A stretch of DNA of 64,000 nt from Parerythrobacter lutipelagi (lineage in GTDB: Bacteria > Pseudomonadota > Alphaproteobacteria > Sphingomonadales > Sphingomonadaceae). A program made the translations under genes and the position numbers. This document shows positions 1-8,152 of this stretch, in pieces. Position 1 is the first letter of the stretch, and each line of letters opens with the position of its first letter. Location of the stretch: positions 186,001 to 250,000 of the forward strand of contig NZ_SKCJ01000001.1 in the NCBI RefSeq assembly GCF_005434975.1, given 5' to 3'. The notes under the pieces were generated by a model. That model was given only the letters and a program-made list of their open reading frames with translations, had not been told where the DNA came from and did not search any database.

Positions 1-363
1 GGCGGGGTCATCATCGGGCACGAGATGGGACGCGCACTGGGCAAGGACGCCCTGTTTCTCGAACGGCCTGACGGCGAGTTTCACTTGCGGCGCGGCTTCG
101 CTCTTGAACCCGGAGCAAAAGTGCTGATGGTCGAAGATGTGGTCACGACCGGCTTGTCCAGCCGTGAAGCGATCGCAGCGGTCGGCCGCGAAGGCGGCGA
201 GGTGCTGGCGGAAGTCGCGCTGATCGATCGATCGGGCGGCAAGGCCGAACTGGGCATTCCGTTCTTCCCGCTGGTCCAGATCAATTTCCCGACCTACGCC
301 GCAGACGAAGTACCGGACGATCTCGCCGCGGTGCCAGTGACCAAGCCTGGGAGCCGGAAATAA
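1..363 (+). CDS. pyrE: Orotate phosphoribosyltransferase, C-terminal part (cut by window edge)
   Basis: This is the 3' end of a gene that begins before the window; the reading frame is open from base 1. PyrE transfers phosphoribose from PRPP to orotate in de novo UMP synthesis, in the cytoplasm. The visible part holds the PRPP-binding loop of type I phosphoribosyltransferases, here VLMVEDVVTTGLS, preceded by a basic strand (FHLRRGF). One base separates its TAA stop from the pdxJ ATG, so the two are surely co-transcribed. The N-terminal half cannot be judged. The family call rests on the PRPP motif and on the pdxJ-acpS-lepB neighbourhood, in which pyrE is common in alphaproteobacteria. Confidence 0.88.
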   Translation, partial: GGVIIGHEMGRALGKDALFLERPDGEFHLRRGFALEPGAKVLMVEDVVTTGLSSREAIAAVGREGGEVLAEVALIDRSGGKAELGIPFFPLVQINFPTYAADEVPDDLAAVPVTKPGSRK

Positions 364-364
364 C

Positions 365-1105
365 ATGACCAACCGCCTCCGTCTTGGCGTCAACATCGAT
401 CACGTTGCGACCATCCGCAACGCCCGGGGTGGCGACCATCCCGATCCCGTTCGCGCGGCAGAAATTGTCGCGTCGGTCGGCGGTGACGGGATAACCGCGC
501 ATTTGCGTGAAGACAGGCGCCATATCCGGGACGAGGATCTGGCACGCATCCAGTCAGCCACCGATTTGCCGCTAAATCTGGAAATGGCCGCAACCGAGGA
601 AATGCTGGCTATCGCGCTGCGTCACAAACCGCACGCCGCCTGCATCGTGCCGGAAAAGCGCGAGGAGCGGACGACTGAAGGTGGTCTCGATGCAGCCGGC
701 CTGCACAACCAGCTCGCGCCGATCGTCACCCAGCTCGCCGACGAAGGGATACGGGTCAGCCTGTTTATCGAAGCTAACGAGCGCCAGCTCGACGCAGCGC
801 TGCGGCTCGGCGCACCGGTGGTGGAATTCCATACCGGCGAATATGCCCATGCATTTGCCGATGGCGACCGCGACCGCATCGCCTCCGAGCTCAAGCGCAT
901 TGCCGACATGTCGGCCCTTGCCGCCAAGAACGGCATCGAACCGCATGCCGGGCACGGCCTGACCTATGAAAACGTTCAGCCGATTGCCGCCATCCCGCAG
1001 CTGGCCGAATTGAACATAGGTCATTATCTTGTCGGTGAAGCGGTGTTCGTCGGGCTGGAACAGGCTGTGCGCAACATGCGCGAACTCATGGATGACGCGC
1101 GATGA
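365..1105 (+). CDS. pdxJ: Pyridoxine 5'-phosphate synthase PdxJ
   Basis: PdxJ condenses 1-deoxy-D-xylulose 5-phosphate with 3-amino-2-oxopropyl phosphate to make pyridoxine 5'-phosphate, the last ring-forming step of DXP-dependent vitamin B6 synthesis. The 246-residue product has the usual length. It opens with the family signature LGVNIDHVATIRNARGG. It also keeps the internal motifs HLREDRRHI, LNLEMAAT, CIVPEKREE and HAGHGLTYENV, which form the TIM-barrel phosphate and substrate sites. The ATG lies one base after pyrE. The next gene, acpS, follows after 24 bases. Identification is secure. Confidence 0.97.
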   Translation: MTNRLRLGVNIDHVATIRNARGGDHPDPVRAAEIVASVGGDGITAHLREDRRHIRDEDLARIQSATDLPLNLEMAATEEMLAIALRHKPHAACIVPEKREERTTEGGLDAAGLHNQLAPIVTQLADEGIRVSLFIEANERQLDAALRLGAPVVEFHTGEYAHAFADGDRDRIASELKRIADMSALAAKNGIEPHAGHGLTYENVQPIAAIPQLAELNIGHYLVGEAVFVGLEQAVRNMRELMDDAR

Positions 1106-1129
1106 GTTGGGCGCGATGAGGACGGTCCA

Positions 1130-1531
1130 ATGATCATCGGCGTTGGATCCGACCTGTGCAATATCGAGCGCATCCAGAACTCGCTCGACCGGTTCGGCGA
1201 GCGGTTCGAAAACCGTGTCTTCACCGAAATCGAGCGGGCCAAGGCACAGAGACGGCCTTTCACCATCGCCGGGACCTACGCAAAGCGTTTTGCCGCCAAG
1301 GAAGCATTCTCAAAAGCCGTCGGGACAGGTTTTCGGCGCGGCGTTTTCATGAAGGACATTGGCGTTGTGAATGCGCCTTCGGGTGCTCCGACGCTGAAAC
1401 TCGAAGGCGGGGCGGCAATTCGGCTTGCTGAAATGGTGCCGCATGGCCATGAGGCACTTATTCATCTCACCCTCACCGACGACCATCCATGGGCGCAGGC
1501 TTACGTGATCATCGAGGCCCGCCCACTCTAA
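1130..1531 (+). CDS. acpS: Holo-[acyl-carrier-protein] synthase
   Basis: AcpS moves 4'-phosphopantetheine from CoA onto the serine of apo-ACP, activating fatty-acid synthesis. The 133-residue length is typical. The N-terminus [15 protein letters not shown] carries the metal-binding Asp8. The second signature [16 protein letters not shown] carries Glu58, which completes the magnesium site. The gene follows pdxJ and precedes lepB by 15 bases, the order often seen in alphaproteobacteria. Nothing looks damaged. Confidence 0.96.
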   Translation: MIIGVGSDLCNIERIQNSLDRFGERFENRVFTEIERAKAQRRPFTIAGTYAKRFAAKEAFSKAVGTGFRRGVFMKDIGVVNAPSGAPTLKLEGGAAIRLAEMVPHGHEALIHLTLTDDHPWAQAYVIIEARPL

Positions 1532-1546
1532 TCCGGCTCCCTGCAA

Positions 1547-2458
1547 GTGACTGAACTCATCACTGAAATCGAACCCCTCGAAGCGCCTGAAACCGATCCC
1601 ACCGAAGACGGCGCTGACGAAAAAGAACCGATCAACTGGTTCGCGGAAATTCGCGGGCTGGCCCTGATGCTGCTCGCGGTACTCGGCTTTCACAGCTTCA
1701 TTGCCAAGCCATTCTATATTCCGTCGACCTCAATGGTCCCCAATCTGCTCGTCGGCGACCGGCTGATCGTGAGCAAATATCCCTATGGCTGGTCTTGGGT
1801 ATCGGCATCCTTCCACGTGCTGCCACGAGGCACTACGCGAATCTGGCCCGACACTCCGGAATATGGCGATGTGGTGATTGCCGTGCCGCCCGGCCGCGAC
1901 GAGGATTATATCAAGCGGGTTGTTGGTTTGCCGGGCGATACGATCGAAGTGCGCAACGGCCAGATCATTCTCAATGGCCAGCCGGTCCGGCAGGAAGTCG
2001 AGCCCGCCATCCGTATCGAAGTCGATGACGAGCAGCTCTGCGATCAAGTGACCTGCCTCGGTTATTTCGACATGTACCGCAAGAACCTCGACGACGGTCG
2101 GGAGGTCTATGAACTTCCTGTGCTGCGCGAAACCTTGCCCAATGGCGCGAGTTATCTCGTGATCGACCACCGACAGCAACGGCTCGACAATTATCCTGCA
2201 ACGCAAATTCCTGCCGGCCATGTGTTCATGATGGGGGACAATCGTGACCATTCTGCCGACAGCCGCGAAGAGGATTTCAATCAAGGTCTTGGCGGCCCCG
2301 TACCGCTCGAGAATGTCGGTGGCCGCGCAGAGTTTATCACATTCTCGCTCGATGGGACGGCAAGCTGGAACCCTTTGAGCTGGGTCGGAGCCTTGCGCGG
2401 CGACCGCGCTTGGACAACACTGCGTCCATCGATCAAGCAACAAGCAGACAGCGAATGA
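1547..2458 (+). CDS. lepB: Signal peptidase I
   Basis: Leader peptidase removes signal peptides from exported preproteins at the periplasmic face of the inner membrane. The start is a GTG 15 bases after acpS. An acidic N-terminal stretch of about 30 residues precedes one membrane segment (about residues 37-52). The catalytic Ser62 sits in IPSTSMVPNL and the general-base Lys123 in DYIKRVVGLPGD. The late box MGDNRDHSADSR, typical of the family, is present. The 303 residues fit the family. The stop overlaps the next ATG (ATGA), which indicates translational coupling to the permease gene. Confidence 0.95.
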   Translation: MTELITEIEPLEAPETDPTEDGADEKEPINWFAEIRGLALMLLAVLGFHSFIAKPFYIPSTSMVPNLLVGDRLIVSKYPYGWSWVSASFHVLPRGTTRIWPDTPEYGDVVIAVPPGRDEDYIKRVVGLPGDTIEVRNGQIILNGQPVRQEVEPAIRIEVDDEQLCDQVTCLGYFDMYRKNLDDGREVYELPVLRETLPNGASYLVIDHRQQRLDNYPATQIPAGHVFMMGDNRDHSADSREEDFNQGLGGPVPLENVGGRAEFITFSLDGTASWNPLSWVGALRGDRAWTTLRPSIKQQADSE

Positions 2459-3546
2459 CCGAGGAGACTGGCCAGAACATCGAAGACGACGACCTCGGCA
2501 CGAGCCCGTCACGCATCGCCAGCCCGGAACTGCGGTTCGAAGCACAGCGTGCGTTTGTCTGGACACTGGTGATCGGCGGAATAATCCTGGCGATCTACAT
2601 ATCACAGTCCTTGCTCGTGATCTTCGGCGCGATGGTTTTCGCCTCCATGGTCGATGGCGGCGCTCGCTTGCTTGCCCGCGTACTTCCTTTTTCGCGGACA
2701 TGGCTGGTCATCATCGTGCTGCTGGCTGCGTCGGCGTTTCTCTACTGGCTGGCTGTTTATGCCGGATCGCAGATCTCCCGGGAAGCAGCGTCTCTTCCCG
2801 GTATTCTGCAGGAACAATTGAACGTCGCGATCGGATGGATGCAGGCACAGGGCTTCGAGATTCGCCAGGCCGACATTCAGAGCCTTGCAAGCAATCTGAT
2901 CAGCGGCGTCGGGACCGTGACGCGCGCAATTGGCGGCCTGCTCGGTGGGCTGACGACATTCCTGCTGATCACCATAATCGGGGTCTACGTCGCGCTGGAG
3001 CCGCAGCTTTATGAACGCGGTGTCGCCTGGATGCTGCCGCGCCAGCGCCGCGCTGAATTCTTCGAGACGGCATCGAAGATGGGCTACACCATGCGGCGCT
3101 TGATGGCCGGGCGACTGGTCGGGATGGTGTTCGAAGGTTTGTTTACCTGGATCATGCTTGCGCTCTACGGTGTCCCGATGGCTGCGCTTCTCGCGATACT
3201 CACCGGCTTGCTCGCCTTCATACCCAACCTTGGCGCGCTGATTGCCGGGGGCCTGATGGTCCTGGTCGGGTTCTCGGGCGGGACCGACATGGGCATTTAC
3301 ACGATCATCGTCTATCTGCTTGTCCAGACATTCGACGGCTATGTGGTCATCCCGATGATCGCAAAAAAGACGGTGGACCTGGCCCCGGCGCTGGTGCTTG
3401 CAGCACAGCTCATCATGGGCATATTGTTCGGCATTCTGGGGCTGTTTCTGGCCGACCCGCTGCTCGCCATGCTGAAAGTCGCACTGGAACGCCGCGCGGA
3501 ACACAATGATGCAGTGGACAAAGCCCTGCTGGAAAAGGCCGAATAA
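2455..3546 (+). CDS. AI-2E family transporter (PerM/UPF0118 permease)
   Basis: This is an inner-membrane protein of the AI-2E exporter superfamily. I prefer the ATG at 2455, which overlaps the lepB stop; an in-frame TTG at 2410 would force a long overlap. The 363-residue product has a hydrophilic N-terminus, then hydrophobic segments near residues 30-90 and 155-185, and a C-terminal hydrophobic block that includes LAFIPNLGALIAGGLMVLVG and LGLFLADPLLAMLKV, both typical of the family. Substrates of family members are diverse (autoinducer-2, sodium/proton exchange), so the cargo here is unknown. Many relatives carry rnc-era after lepB; neither is seen in this window. Confidence 0.85.
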   Translation: MTEETGQNIEDDDLGTSPSRIASPELRFEAQRAFVWTLVIGGIILAIYISQSLLVIFGAMVFASMVDGGARLLARVLPFSRTWLVIIVLLAASAFLYWLAVYAGSQISREAASLPGILQEQLNVAIGWMQAQGFEIRQADIQSLASNLISGVGTVTRAIGGLLGGLTTFLLITIIGVYVALEPQLYERGVAWMLPRQRRAEFFETASKMGYTMRRLMAGRLVGMVFEGLFTWIMLALYGVPMAALLAILTGLLAFIPNLGALIAGGLMVLVGFSGGTDMGIYTIIVYLLVQTFDGYVVIPMIAKKTVDLAPALVLAAQLIMGILFGILGLFLADPLLAMLKVALERRAEHNDAVDKALLEKAE

Positions 3547-3548
3547 CG

Positions 3549-4685
3549 ATGGCGCGGAAATTCCTCTATCTTGTCGCCGGGATCATCATGGTGGTGATAC
3601 TCGGACTGATTGCCCTGACGATCTGGTCGAAAGAGCTGACCGCGATCGCGTTTGTGCCATCGACAGATTATGTCGACCAGCAGCCGCTAGACAGCAATGC
3701 CTATCAGGACCCGAAAATGTGGCTGTCTCGCCCCGGCATCGGCGTCGATGATCCCGCGCGCTGGCAACCCGCATTGCTCGAAAATGATGTCGCAAAGCCG
3801 GACCCGGTCGCCGATTCAGCGGATTTTGCGGTCTTTTTCGTCCATCCAACCAGCTATTTGAATCGCTCCAGCTGGAATGCTCCGCTTGACGACGAGGACT
3901 CGCAGAATGTTGCCCGGCTTTATGTCCGCGGCATGGCGAGCCCGTTTAATGCGGCCAGCGAAATATGGGCTCCGAAATATCGCCAGGCGACAATCGGCAG
4001 TTTCCTCACCACTGGCGAAGAAGCCGACAAGGCAATCGGCGCGGCTTATGCCGACGTGAAACAGGCCTATGAGTTTTTCATCGCGACGGTTGATCAGGAC
4101 ACCCCGATCGTCCTTGTCGGGCACAGCCAAGGCTCTTTGCATCTGCTGCGCTTGTTGCGCGAGGAAGTGTCGGGAAGCGCGGCGGCGCCGCGGGTTGCAG
4201 CCGTTTATGCGGTGGGCTGGCCGATTTCTGTCGAGCACGATCTGCCCGCGCTTGGTTTCCCCGCTTGCGCCGCGCCGAACCAGTCTGCCTGCATCATGAG
4301 CTGGTCGACCTTTGCCGAACCGGCAGACCCGAGCGCGGTGATGGAAACATACAGCAATTCGACCGGGTTCGACGGCAAGCCGCGCGGCGATAGCAAGATC
4401 CTGTGCACCAACCCGCTGACAGGCACAGTGAACGGGCAAGCCGGTGCAGAGCGCAACCTGGGCACGCTCATACCGGAAGCGGATTATTCCACCGGCGAGC
4501 TTGTACCGCAATCGGTCCCGGCCCGCTGCGATGCGCGCGGACTGCTGCTGATCGGTGACCCGCCAGAAGTCGGCAATGCAGTGCTTCCGGGCAACAATTA
4601 CCACGTCTACGATATTCCGCTGTTCTGGAAGAACGTACAGGCTGACGTGATTTCGCGAGTTGAGGCATGGGGCAAACAGTCCTGA
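3549..4685 (+). CDS. DUF3089 alpha/beta-hydrolase-fold protein, membrane-anchored
   Basis: The 378-residue protein starts with one hydrophobic segment (about residues 5-25), which acts as a signal anchor. It then shows the DUF3089 hallmark FFVHPTSYLNRSSWNAPLDD and a nucleophile elbow GHSQGS, so it probably folds as a serine hydrolase of the lipase/esterase type facing the periplasm. A histidine late in the chain (NYHVYDIPLFW) is a plausible catalytic partner. It begins two bases after the permease stop and overlaps ruvX by 19 bases, so it belongs to the same run. The substrate is unknown. Confidence 0.82.
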   Translation: MARKFLYLVAGIIMVVILGLIALTIWSKELTAIAFVPSTDYVDQQPLDSNAYQDPKMWLSRPGIGVDDPARWQPALLENDVAKPDPVADSADFAVFFVHPTSYLNRSSWNAPLDDEDSQNVARLYVRGMASPFNAASEIWAPKYRQATIGSFLTTGEEADKAIGAAYADVKQAYEFFIATVDQDTPIVLVGHSQGSLHLLRLLREEVSGSAAAPRVAAVYAVGWPISVEHDLPALGFPACAAPNQSACIMSWSTFAEPADPSAVMETYSNSTGFDGKPRGDSKILCTNPLTGTVNGQAGAERNLGTLIPEADYSTGELVPQSVPARCDARGLLLIGDPPEVGNAVLPGNNYHVYDIPLFWKNVQADVISRVEAWGKQS

Positions 4686-5152
4686 TTACGGAAAATGCCG
4701 GCGAGTTTCGCGACGCGCTGAGCGACGGCGGCGGGCTGCTCGGGCTCGACCTCGGAACCAAGACCATCGGCATCGCGACCTGCGATGCGGCGTGGAATTT
4801 CGCCACCGCTGGCAAGACACTGTCGAAAGGCAAATTCTCCAAAGATGCGGCCGCACTCGCTGCAGTCGTGCAGGATCGCGCGATCAGAGGCATCGTGCTC
4901 GGCCTGCCCCGCAACATGGACGGCAGCGAAGGGCCGCGCGCGCAATCAAGCCGCGCTTATGCGCGCAATCTGGCGCAGGCGCTGGACCTGCCCGTGCTGC
5001 TGTGGGACGAACGTTGGTCAACCAGCAGTGCCGAGCGTGACATGATCGGGCAGGACTTCAGCCGCCGCAAACGGGCCGAGCGGATTGACAGTCACGCCGC
5101 AGCGATCATCCTCCAGGCCGCGATCGACGCGCTCTCCGGAAGCGCATTCTAG
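4667..5152 (+). CDS. ruvX: Putative pre-16S rRNA nuclease / Holliday-junction resolvase-like YqgF
   Basis: YqgF/RuvX has an RNase H fold and is credited with 5' trimming of 16S rRNA; older annotations call it a Holliday-junction resolvase. The 161-residue product shows GLDLGTKTIGIATCD (first catalytic Asp), IVLGLPRNMDGSEGPR and LWDERWSTSSAER, and ends with a conserved basic helix containing D-H (RIDSHAAAIILQ). The length is slightly above the usual 140-150 because of an N-terminal extension. The ATG lies inside the end of the DUF3089 gene. The 3' end overlaps the stop of a convergent gene by four bases. Confidence 0.93.
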   Translation: MGQTVLITENAGEFRDALSDGGGLLGLDLGTKTIGIATCDAAWNFATAGKTLSKGKFSKDAAALAAVVQDRAIRGIVLGLPRNMDGSEGPRAQSSRAYARNLAQALDLPVLLWDERWSTSSAERDMIGQDFSRRKRAERIDSHAAAIILQAAIDALSGSAF

Positions 5153-6048
5153 GCGATCAGCCGCCGTTTGCGTGCGGCTTCCTTTGCGACCAGCACGCTG
5201 CCCGATTGTTCGGCATCGCGCCAGATCTCGTCCCGCTCCGCGACATTTGCGGCGGCATGGGCCCGGGCTTCGAACCCTGCCAAACGAATCCTGTCGCTCG
5301 GATGGGAGCGGCCCCAATCCTGAGCCAGCCCGATTGCATTGTCCCCGCCCATCGCGACCGCTGCTCTCAGGAAAGTCTCGGTCGAGCCTGTGCTTAACAC
5401 ATCGCTGACCGTCCCTTGCGCCAAGTCGAAGCCGTATTGGTCGTACCATCCTTGCGACGGATCACACGCCATTACATTGAGCGAGACGGAGAGGCTATCA
5501 GGCGGCAATTGCGAATGCACATCGCGATGTGCGCGGTAGTGCATCAGCTTGCCCTCATGCAGAGCACTGCGTTCGATGAAGCGCAATCCTGCTGGCTCGC
5601 CCCGGTATCCGGCAACTGCGTGATGGTCATATTCGAAATAGTCGCTGCGATAGCCGGGCCCCAAATAGCCGTAAGTCAGGAAATCGAAGTTGTGATCATG
5701 CGCGGCTCCGTAGGCGAAGCTATGGGCACCGCTCCGGCGGAAACAACTGTCCCGTTCACTTGGCCAGATGTTCGCCCGCAGGAAAAACCCGTCGCGCGGG
5801 GCGGTCAGCATGATCGATTGCGCACTGTAGGAACTGTCCGGACCGTCCCGCTTGCCTGTGCCGGCCAGCAAACCGATCATCCAGTCGCCAAGAAAGGTCC
5901 GGTTTTCACCCAATGCCTTGAGATATCCTGCAACAGCGAGGACGCTGGCTTCGCATCGTGCATCGAACCCGCTGGACGCAATCGCCGCAGCGCATTCGTC
6001 GACCGTCATTGCGTCACTGCGCTGCCCGAGCTCGATTATCCGAGGCAT
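5149..6048 (-). CDS. Cupin-like putative metalloprotein, third gene of a peptide cassette
   Basis: I do not recognise a named family. The 299-residue protein has, around residues 113-140, the pattern HDHNFDFLTYGYLG followed by EYD, and later HYRAHRDVHSQ at 170-180. His117, His119, Glu139 and His174 or His178 together look like the two metal-binding motifs of a cupin, as in iron dioxygenases of the cysteine-dioxygenase type (inference). The ATG overlaps the end of the preceding 318-codon gene by 13 bases, and a GGAGG lies about 8 bases upstream of it, so expression is coupled. There is no signal peptide, so it should be cytosolic. It could be a peptide-modifying enzyme or a sensor; neither is shown. 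Confidence 0.6.
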   Translation of the reverse strand: MPRIIELGQRSDAMTVDECAAAIASSGFDARCEASVLAVAGYLKALGENRTFLGDWMIGLLAGTGKRDGPDSSYSAQSIMLTAPRDGFFLRANIWPSERDSCFRRSGAHSFAYGAAHDHNFDFLTYGYLGPGYRSDYFEYDHHAVAGYRGEPAGLRFIERSALHEGKLMHYRAHRDVHSQLPPDSLSVSLNVMACDPSQGWYDQYGFDLAQGTVSDVLSTGSTETFLRAAVAMGGDNAIGLAQDWGRSHPSDRIRLAGFEARAHAAANVAERDEIWRDAEQSGSVLVAKEAARKRRLIA

Positions 6049-6992
6049 AATTCACCCTCCTGGTCAGCGAGTTCGGGATGCGCGGCGAACAATTGCTCAC
6101 GCAGTGCATTCGCGGGCGCGCAAAGCAAGTCGTCATGATCCTGCGCGATCACGTCGAGCACCGCGAGTCCCTGACCCGTGTCCAGCGCCAGACAGTGGCG
6201 CACGGCTTGCCAGCGTTCTTCGGCGGTGCCCTGCGAAGCGAGAACCGTACAGTGCGGCACCGCATCCATGCGCCCCATGGCGCAGAGCAACGCCATGGCA
6301 ATTTCGCGCCGGCTCTCGTCACGGTCTCCAACCGAGCGGTGGATTACCTGCCCGTCTGCGAGACTAACTTCGGCACCAGGTCGCGGCTTTGCAGCTGTGC
6401 GGCTGATCCGGAGCGTGACCAGAGTTTGCCCGACGGTTTCCGTCACTTTGGCCTGCGCCATGCCAAACAGCGATGTGCGACTGCCCGGTTCGAGCACTGA
6501 ATTGCGGGACGCCGGAATTTCGCCATCGACGCCCGACCAGCTGAGAACTCTGGCAGTTCCCCTGCCCGCGAGGACAACTTCATGCCGCTCCGCATCGGAG
6601 AAGCTCACCGATTGAGGGGCTGGCCGTTCTTCATGGGGTTCATCCATAACTATTGCGAGCGACGCGCGCCCTCGCTCGACCAATTGCAACAGCCCGACAC
6701 CGTGCGAAAGATGATGCCGCATGGGGATATGGCCAAGCGGATACATACGCAGAATATCGATATACTCGCTCACCAGACCTTCGAGCGCGCGCCGGTCGCA
6801 GCCGGCAAGCACGCCGGACAATGCCGCACAATCCTCAACCGGAACGCCCTGGTCATAGTCCGCCAGATTGCTCGCGATGGCCGATCCGGGCCCTGAGAGC
6901 CATCCGTCCCTGGCACGTTCGAGTGCCTGCTGCGCGCGATGCTGCGGGGCTGGATTGCCCCGCAGAAAGCTTATTTGTTCACGAACCAGCAT
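6036..6992 (-). CDS. Orphan protein, second gene of a peptide cassette
   Basis: No family recognised. The 318-residue product is soluble and mixed helical/strand. Its N-terminal third is helical. The segment around residues 86-100, YPLGHIPMRHHLSHGVG, is histidine-rich and followed by a beta-rich region, which hints at a second cupin-like or beta-sandwich fold. The C-terminal third is helical and contains a cysteine-histidine pair (RHCLAL). It starts six bases after the stop of the 54-codon peptide gene and overlaps the downstream cupin gene, so all three form one operon. It may act as a partner or recognition protein for the peptide (inference from position only). Confidence 0.6.
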   Translation of the reverse strand: MLVREQISFLRGNPAPQHRAQQALERARDGWLSGPGSAIASNLADYDQGVPVEDCAALSGVLAGCDRRALEGLVSEYIDILRMYPLGHIPMRHHLSHGVGLLQLVERGRASLAIVMDEPHEERPAPQSVSFSDAERHEVVLAGRGTARVLSWSGVDGEIPASRNSVLEPGSRTSLFGMAQAKVTETVGQTLVTLRISRTAAKPRPGAEVSLADGQVIHRSVGDRDESRREIAMALLCAMGRMDAVPHCTVLASQGTAEERWQAVRHCLALDTGQGLAVLDVIAQDHDDLLCAPANALREQLFAAHPELADQEGELCLG

Positions 6993-6998
6993 GGCGCG

Positions 6999-7163
6999 TC
7001 AAAAGACCAGACTCTCTGGCGGCACCGTCTCGTAGACGAACACCATTATTACCACGACACGGTCGTCGGTACCGGCCGTGGCCAAGTCCGACAATGTGCC
7101 GAACATGCCGCTTGCGCCGGGTAGATCGGGCAAACTTGCAAGGTCGATTTTAGGCAGTTTCAT
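6999..7163 (-). CDS. 54-residue peptide, first gene of the cassette (possible precursor peptide)
   Basis: The frame encodes MKLPKIDLASLPDLPGASG, then a middle part rich in small residues (MFGTLSDLATAGTDDRV), then a hydrophobic stretch VVVIMVFVYETVPPESLVF to the TGA. A strong AGGAGG lies seven bases upstream of the ATG, which supports real translation. The charged, Leu/Pro-rich N-terminus and the short hydrophobic, Tyr/Thr/Ser-containing C-terminus have the layout of a leader plus core in ribosomally made, modified peptides, but no known precursor class is recognised and there are no cysteines. It is the first gene of a tight minus-strand operon with the 318-residue and cupin-like proteins. 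It is short enough to be missed by standard gene calling. Confidence 0.65.
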   Translation of the reverse strand: MKLPKIDLASLPDLPGASGMFGTLSDLATAGTDDRVVVIMVFVYETVPPESLVF

Positions 7164-7287
7164 CTGCGTCCCTCCTGAATGCGGGCGACCGCGATATTGC
7201 CCCGCCCAGGCACTTGGATGGGGGCCGCAAGTCCGGGGAGGAAATTAAAAGATTGCAAGGGAATGCGGGCCTCTCCAAAGCATTCGA

Positions 7288-7743
7288 GTGGCCCAGACAG
7301 AAGCAAAATTCGAACCGGCGAAAGCGGCGCAGTTTCTGCTCGGCCACGGCCATGCGGGGTGGCTCGGCCTGAAGTTTCGCGGCTCTGGCGACAACTGGAT
7401 CGAGCTGGAGCTTCCATGGCGAAAGGACCTGCTGGGCGAGCCCGACCGGCACGTGCTCGCCTCCGGTCCGATAATCAGTCTGATGGATATGGCTTCGGGC
7501 CTGTGCGTGTGGACGAAGATGAAAAAATTCGAAGCGATCGCAACGCTGGATTTGCGGGTTGATTACCAGCGCCCCGCCCGCGAACGGGCGGCGGTTATCG
7601 GCCGCGCCGAATGCTACAAGATAACCAAGTCGGCGGCCTTTGTGCGCGGCATCGCCCATGATGGCGATCCGGATGATCCGGTAGCCAATATTGCAGGCAT
7701 TTTCATGTGGATCATGGGGGATACGCGCCGTGTCCCGCAATAA
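7288..7743 (+). CDS. PaaI-family acyl-CoA thioesterase (hot-dog fold), first of two
   Basis: The 151-residue product has the hot-dog thioesterase layout: an N-terminal helix, a central conserved helix (GPIISLMDMASGLCVW) with Asp and Ser, then a strand with TLDLRVDYQRPA, which matches PaaI/YbgC-like acyl-CoA thioesterases. The start is a GTG at 7288. The 3' end overlaps the start of the next gene, which encodes a second protein of the same fold, by 14 bases. The two may form a heteromer or act on related acyl-CoA substrates. The divergent intergenic region of 124 bases upstream is shared with the 54-residue peptide operon. Confidence 0.85.
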   Translation: MAQTEAKFEPAKAAQFLLGHGHAGWLGLKFRGSGDNWIELELPWRKDLLGEPDRHVLASGPIISLMDMASGLCVWTKMKKFEAIATLDLRVDYQRPARERAAVIGRAECYKITKSAAFVRGIAHDGDPDDPVANIAGIFMWIMGDTRRVPQ

Positions 7744-8143
7744 GCCTGCCATATCGCTGACGCCCTATGCCCAATCGCTCGGAATTACGGTCGATGGTTA
7801 CGAGGACGGCGTGCCGGTGCTGACGCTGCCGTTTGCCTCCAACGTGGAGGGGCGCCCCGGCGTGTTCCATGGCGGAGCAACCAGCGGCCTGCTGGAAACG
7901 GCTGGCTATTCCGCCCTGCGCTGTGCGCTGGCCGGCCGGGAAACCCAGCCGCAACTCAAGCCGGTCAACATCACCGTGCAATTCCTGTCAGCGGCGAAAA
8001 GCCAGCCAACCTTCGCCAAGGCGCGCATTACCAAACTCGGGCGGCGCAATGCGAACCTCTCGGTCGAAGCATGGCAGAGCGACCGCGATCGCCCTGTCGC
8101 ATCGGCGGTGATGAACATACTGATGTCCGGCTCCGAAGATTAG
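7730..8143 (+). CDS. PaaI-family acyl-CoA thioesterase (hot-dog fold), second of two
   Basis: I choose the GTG at 7730, giving 137 residues that begin MSRNKPAISLTPYAQSLG. A longer in-frame start at 7691 would sit well inside the previous gene and adds no conserved sequence. The hallmark segment RPGVFHGGATSGLLETAGY contains the HGG-x-x-x-x-L-E pattern of PaaI thioesterases, followed by PVNITVQFLSAA on the conserved strand. The gene overlaps the preceding paralogue by 14 bases, so they are translated together. It ends nine bases before a convergent PBP gene. Confidence 0.86.
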   Translation: MSRNKPAISLTPYAQSLGITVDGYEDGVPVLTLPFASNVEGRPGVFHGGATSGLLETAGYSALRCALAGRETQPQLKPVNITVQFLSAAKSQPTFAKARITKLGRRNANLSVEAWQSDRDRPVASAVMNILMSGSED

Positions 8144-8152
8144 GCGTACAGC

